Assembly: GCF_041725775.1 (NCBI RefSeq)
Contig: NZ_JBEUEL010000008.1
Location: 1-64,000, forward strand
Direction of reading: 5' to 3'
Source of the DNA: Pueribacillus sp041725775
GTDB lineage: Bacteria > Bacillota > Bacilli > Bacillales > UBA6769
DNA length: 64,000 nucleotides
In this document: positions 62,962-64,000 of the stretch, piece after piece
How the letters are laid out: every line of letters starts with the position of its first letter
Numbering within the stretch: position 1 is the first letter of the stretch
Notes under the pieces: model-generated
What the model was told of the DNA's origin: nothing
The model's database searches: none
What the model saw: only the letters and a program-made list of their open reading frames with translations
Made by a program: the position numbers and the translations under genes

Positions 62962-63966
62962 ATGATGCTGTCAAGGGATATAGGGATTGACTTAGGAACG
63001 GCGAACGTACTCGTATATGTGAAAGGTAGAGGAATCGTTCTTGATGAACCGTCAATTGTAGCTATTGATACATCAACGGGTAAAGCATTAGAAGTAGGCG
63101 AAGAAGCATATCGCATGATCGGTCGAACACCAGGAAATATTGTTGCAATTCGTCCATTAAAAGAAGGGGTTATTGCTGACTTTGACATCACAGAAATGAT
63201 GCTAAAGCACTTTTTAGATAAAATCAAAGTGAAAGGTTTTTTAGCAAAACCCCGAATTTTAATTTGTGTTCCGACAAACGTTACATCAGTCGAGAAAAAA
63301 GCGATTAAAGAAGCAGCGGAAAAAAGTGGCGGAAAGCAAGTATTTCTCGAGGAAGAACCAAAAGTTGCAGCAGTTGGAGCGGGAATGGAAATCTTTCAGC
63401 CAACGGGAAATATGGTCATTGACATCGGTGGAGGGACGACAGATGTCGCTGTTCTCTCGATGGGAGACATCGTAACTTCCACGTCAATAAAAATGGCTGG
63501 CGACAAATTTGACCAAGCGATCCTCGACTTCATAAAGAAAAAGTACAAGCTGCTTATTGGCGAACGAACAGCAGAAGATATTAAAGTCAATGTTGCAACA
63601 GTATTTCCAGGTGCTCGAGATGAAGAAATTGATATCCGTGGACGTGACATGGTATCTGGTTTACCACGTACGATAACGGTTAATTCTGATGAAATAAGAG
63701 AAGCACTAGAAGAACCAGTCTCGCACCTTATTCAAGCTGCGAAATCAGTGCTTGAACTAACACCACCTGAACTATCTGCCGATATTATTGATCGAGGGGT
63801 GATTTTAACAGGTGGAGGCGCACTTCTTCATGGAATGGAGCAGCTATTTTCTGAGGAACTAAAAGTACCCGTCATCGTCGCGGATGAGCCGATGAGTTGT
63901 GTTGCTAAAGGAACAGGATTAATGCTAGAACATATTGATAAAATTGCAAAACGAAAACTAATCTAA
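62962..63966 (+). CDS. mbl: Cell shape protein Mbl (MreB family)
   Basis: A 334-residue actin-like protein that directs lateral wall synthesis. Nucleotide-binding motifs are RDIGIDLGTANVLVYVKG, VIDIGGGTTDVAVLS and GVILTGGGALLHGM. Position between spoIIID and the flagellar flhO-like gene identifies it as Mbl rather than MreB or MreBH. Two adjacent ATG codons (62962, 62965) are possible; the first is six bases after GGAGG. Confidence 0.94.
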   Translation: MMLSRDIGIDLGTANVLVYVKGRGIVLDEPSIVAIDTSTGKALEVGEEAYRMIGRTPGNIVAIRPLKEGVIADFDITEMMLKHFLDKIKVKGFLAKPRILICVPTNVTSVEKKAIKEAAEKSGGKQVFLEEEPKVAAVGAGMEIFQPTGNMVIDIGGGTTDVAVLSMGDIVTSTSIKMAGDKFDQAILDFIKKKYKLLIGERTAEDIKVNVATVFPGARDEEIDIRGRDMVSGLPRTITVNSDEIREALEEPVSHLIQAAKSVLELTPPELSADIIDRGVILTGGGALLHGMEQLFSEELKVPVIVADEPMSCVAKGTGLMLEHIDKIAKRKLI

Positions 63967-63979
63967 GGGGGAACTTAAC

Positions 63980-64000
63980 ATGATTAGAGGACTGTATACG
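63980..64000 (+). CDS. flhO: Start of flagellar hook-basal body protein (FlhO-like), partial
   Basis: ATG 63980 follows AGGGGGAAC and begins MIRGLYT, the common start of FlgG/FlgF/FlhO rod and hook-basal body proteins. In B. subtilis flhO follows mbl. Only seven codons are inside the window, so the call rests mostly on position. Confidence 0.55.

Noticed and set aside
1..64000. CRISPR arrays, tRNA, rRNA, prophage or insertion sequences
   Set aside because: None was seen; the only mobile DNA recognised is the two group IIC intron pieces.

Overview
The window is a stretch of Bacillaceae chromosome. It is low-GC and almost fully coding, and its gene order follows the Bacillus subtilis ywd-ywf-ywh-ywi-ywj-ywk-ywl-atp-ywm-mbl region. 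The sporulation and germination genes (gerQ, cwlJ, spo0F, spoIIR, spoIID, spoIIQ, spoIIID) show an endospore former. The species cannot be fixed from sequence alone. The ATP synthase c subunit has the ordinary GxGxGxG motif, so there is no sign of the special alkaliphile form.

Layout. 1-1280: 3' end of a group IIC intron abutting a TerC-family (YkoY-like) gene preceded by a yybP-ykoY manganese riboswitch. 1.6-9.1 kb: RraA-like protein, YwdI, carbonic anhydrase, a DUF423 protein, the germination pair gerQ/cwlJ, hemQ, lipL, ywfO, ywgA and a small membrane protein. 9.5-15 kb: CDF metal exporter, NCS2 purine permease, ywhD and a class A penicillin-binding protein. 15-17.3 kb: ywiB-argS. 17.4-26.2 kb: a fatty-acid and branched-chain acyl-CoA module (fadF, thiolase, acyl-CoA dehydrogenase, TetR regulator, fused isobutyryl-CoA mutase icmF) with a FadR-type operator in front of fadF. 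26.4-35.5 kb: rpoE, pyrG with the signature of reiterative-transcription attenuation, spo0F, fbaA, tal, murZ, glpX, rho, rpmE. 35.7-37 kb: a lipoprotein gene and a decayed SpoIIM/DUF95-family gene. 37-46 kb: prfA-prmC, spoIIR, ywlC, a DUF2533 gene, mntP, ywlE, a minimal chemoreceptor, rpiB, ywlG, a lipoprotein and its decayed paralogue. 46-49.6 kb: glyA, a wrecked group IIC intron exactly behind the glyA terminator, then upp. 49.7-57.3 kb: atpIBEFHAGDC. 57.4-64 kb: ywzB, ywmB, murA, spoIID, spoIIQ, spoIIID, mbl and the first codons of a flagellar hook-basal-body gene (flhO-like).

How the genes work together. FadF probably passes electrons from the electron-transfer flavoprotein (ETF) to the quinone pool for the acyl-CoA dehydrogenase. 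The thiolase and IcmF deal with chain shortening and with isobutyryl-CoA. The TerC protein and MntP are two kinds of manganese exporter, one under direct Mn2+ riboswitch control. GerQ and CwlJ act together in cortex hydrolysis. SpoIID, SpoIIQ and SpoIIID belong to the sigma-E/sigma-F stages of sporulation, and SpoIIR couples sigma-F to sigma-E activation.

Most unusual points. (1) The atp operon has unusually long spacers that hold strong hairpins, a 19-codon leader frame overlapping the atpA start, and antisense small ORFs, the best being a 48-codon frame with a good ribosome binding site between atpA and atpG. (2) The ATP synthase a subunit lacks the helix-4 glutamate that normally lies nine residues after the essential arginine. 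(3) Two gene remnants can be reconstructed across frameshifts. (4) Group IIC intron debris has altered the 3' end of terC. No clearly new multi-gene system was recognised; no tRNA, rRNA, CRISPR array or prophage was seen.
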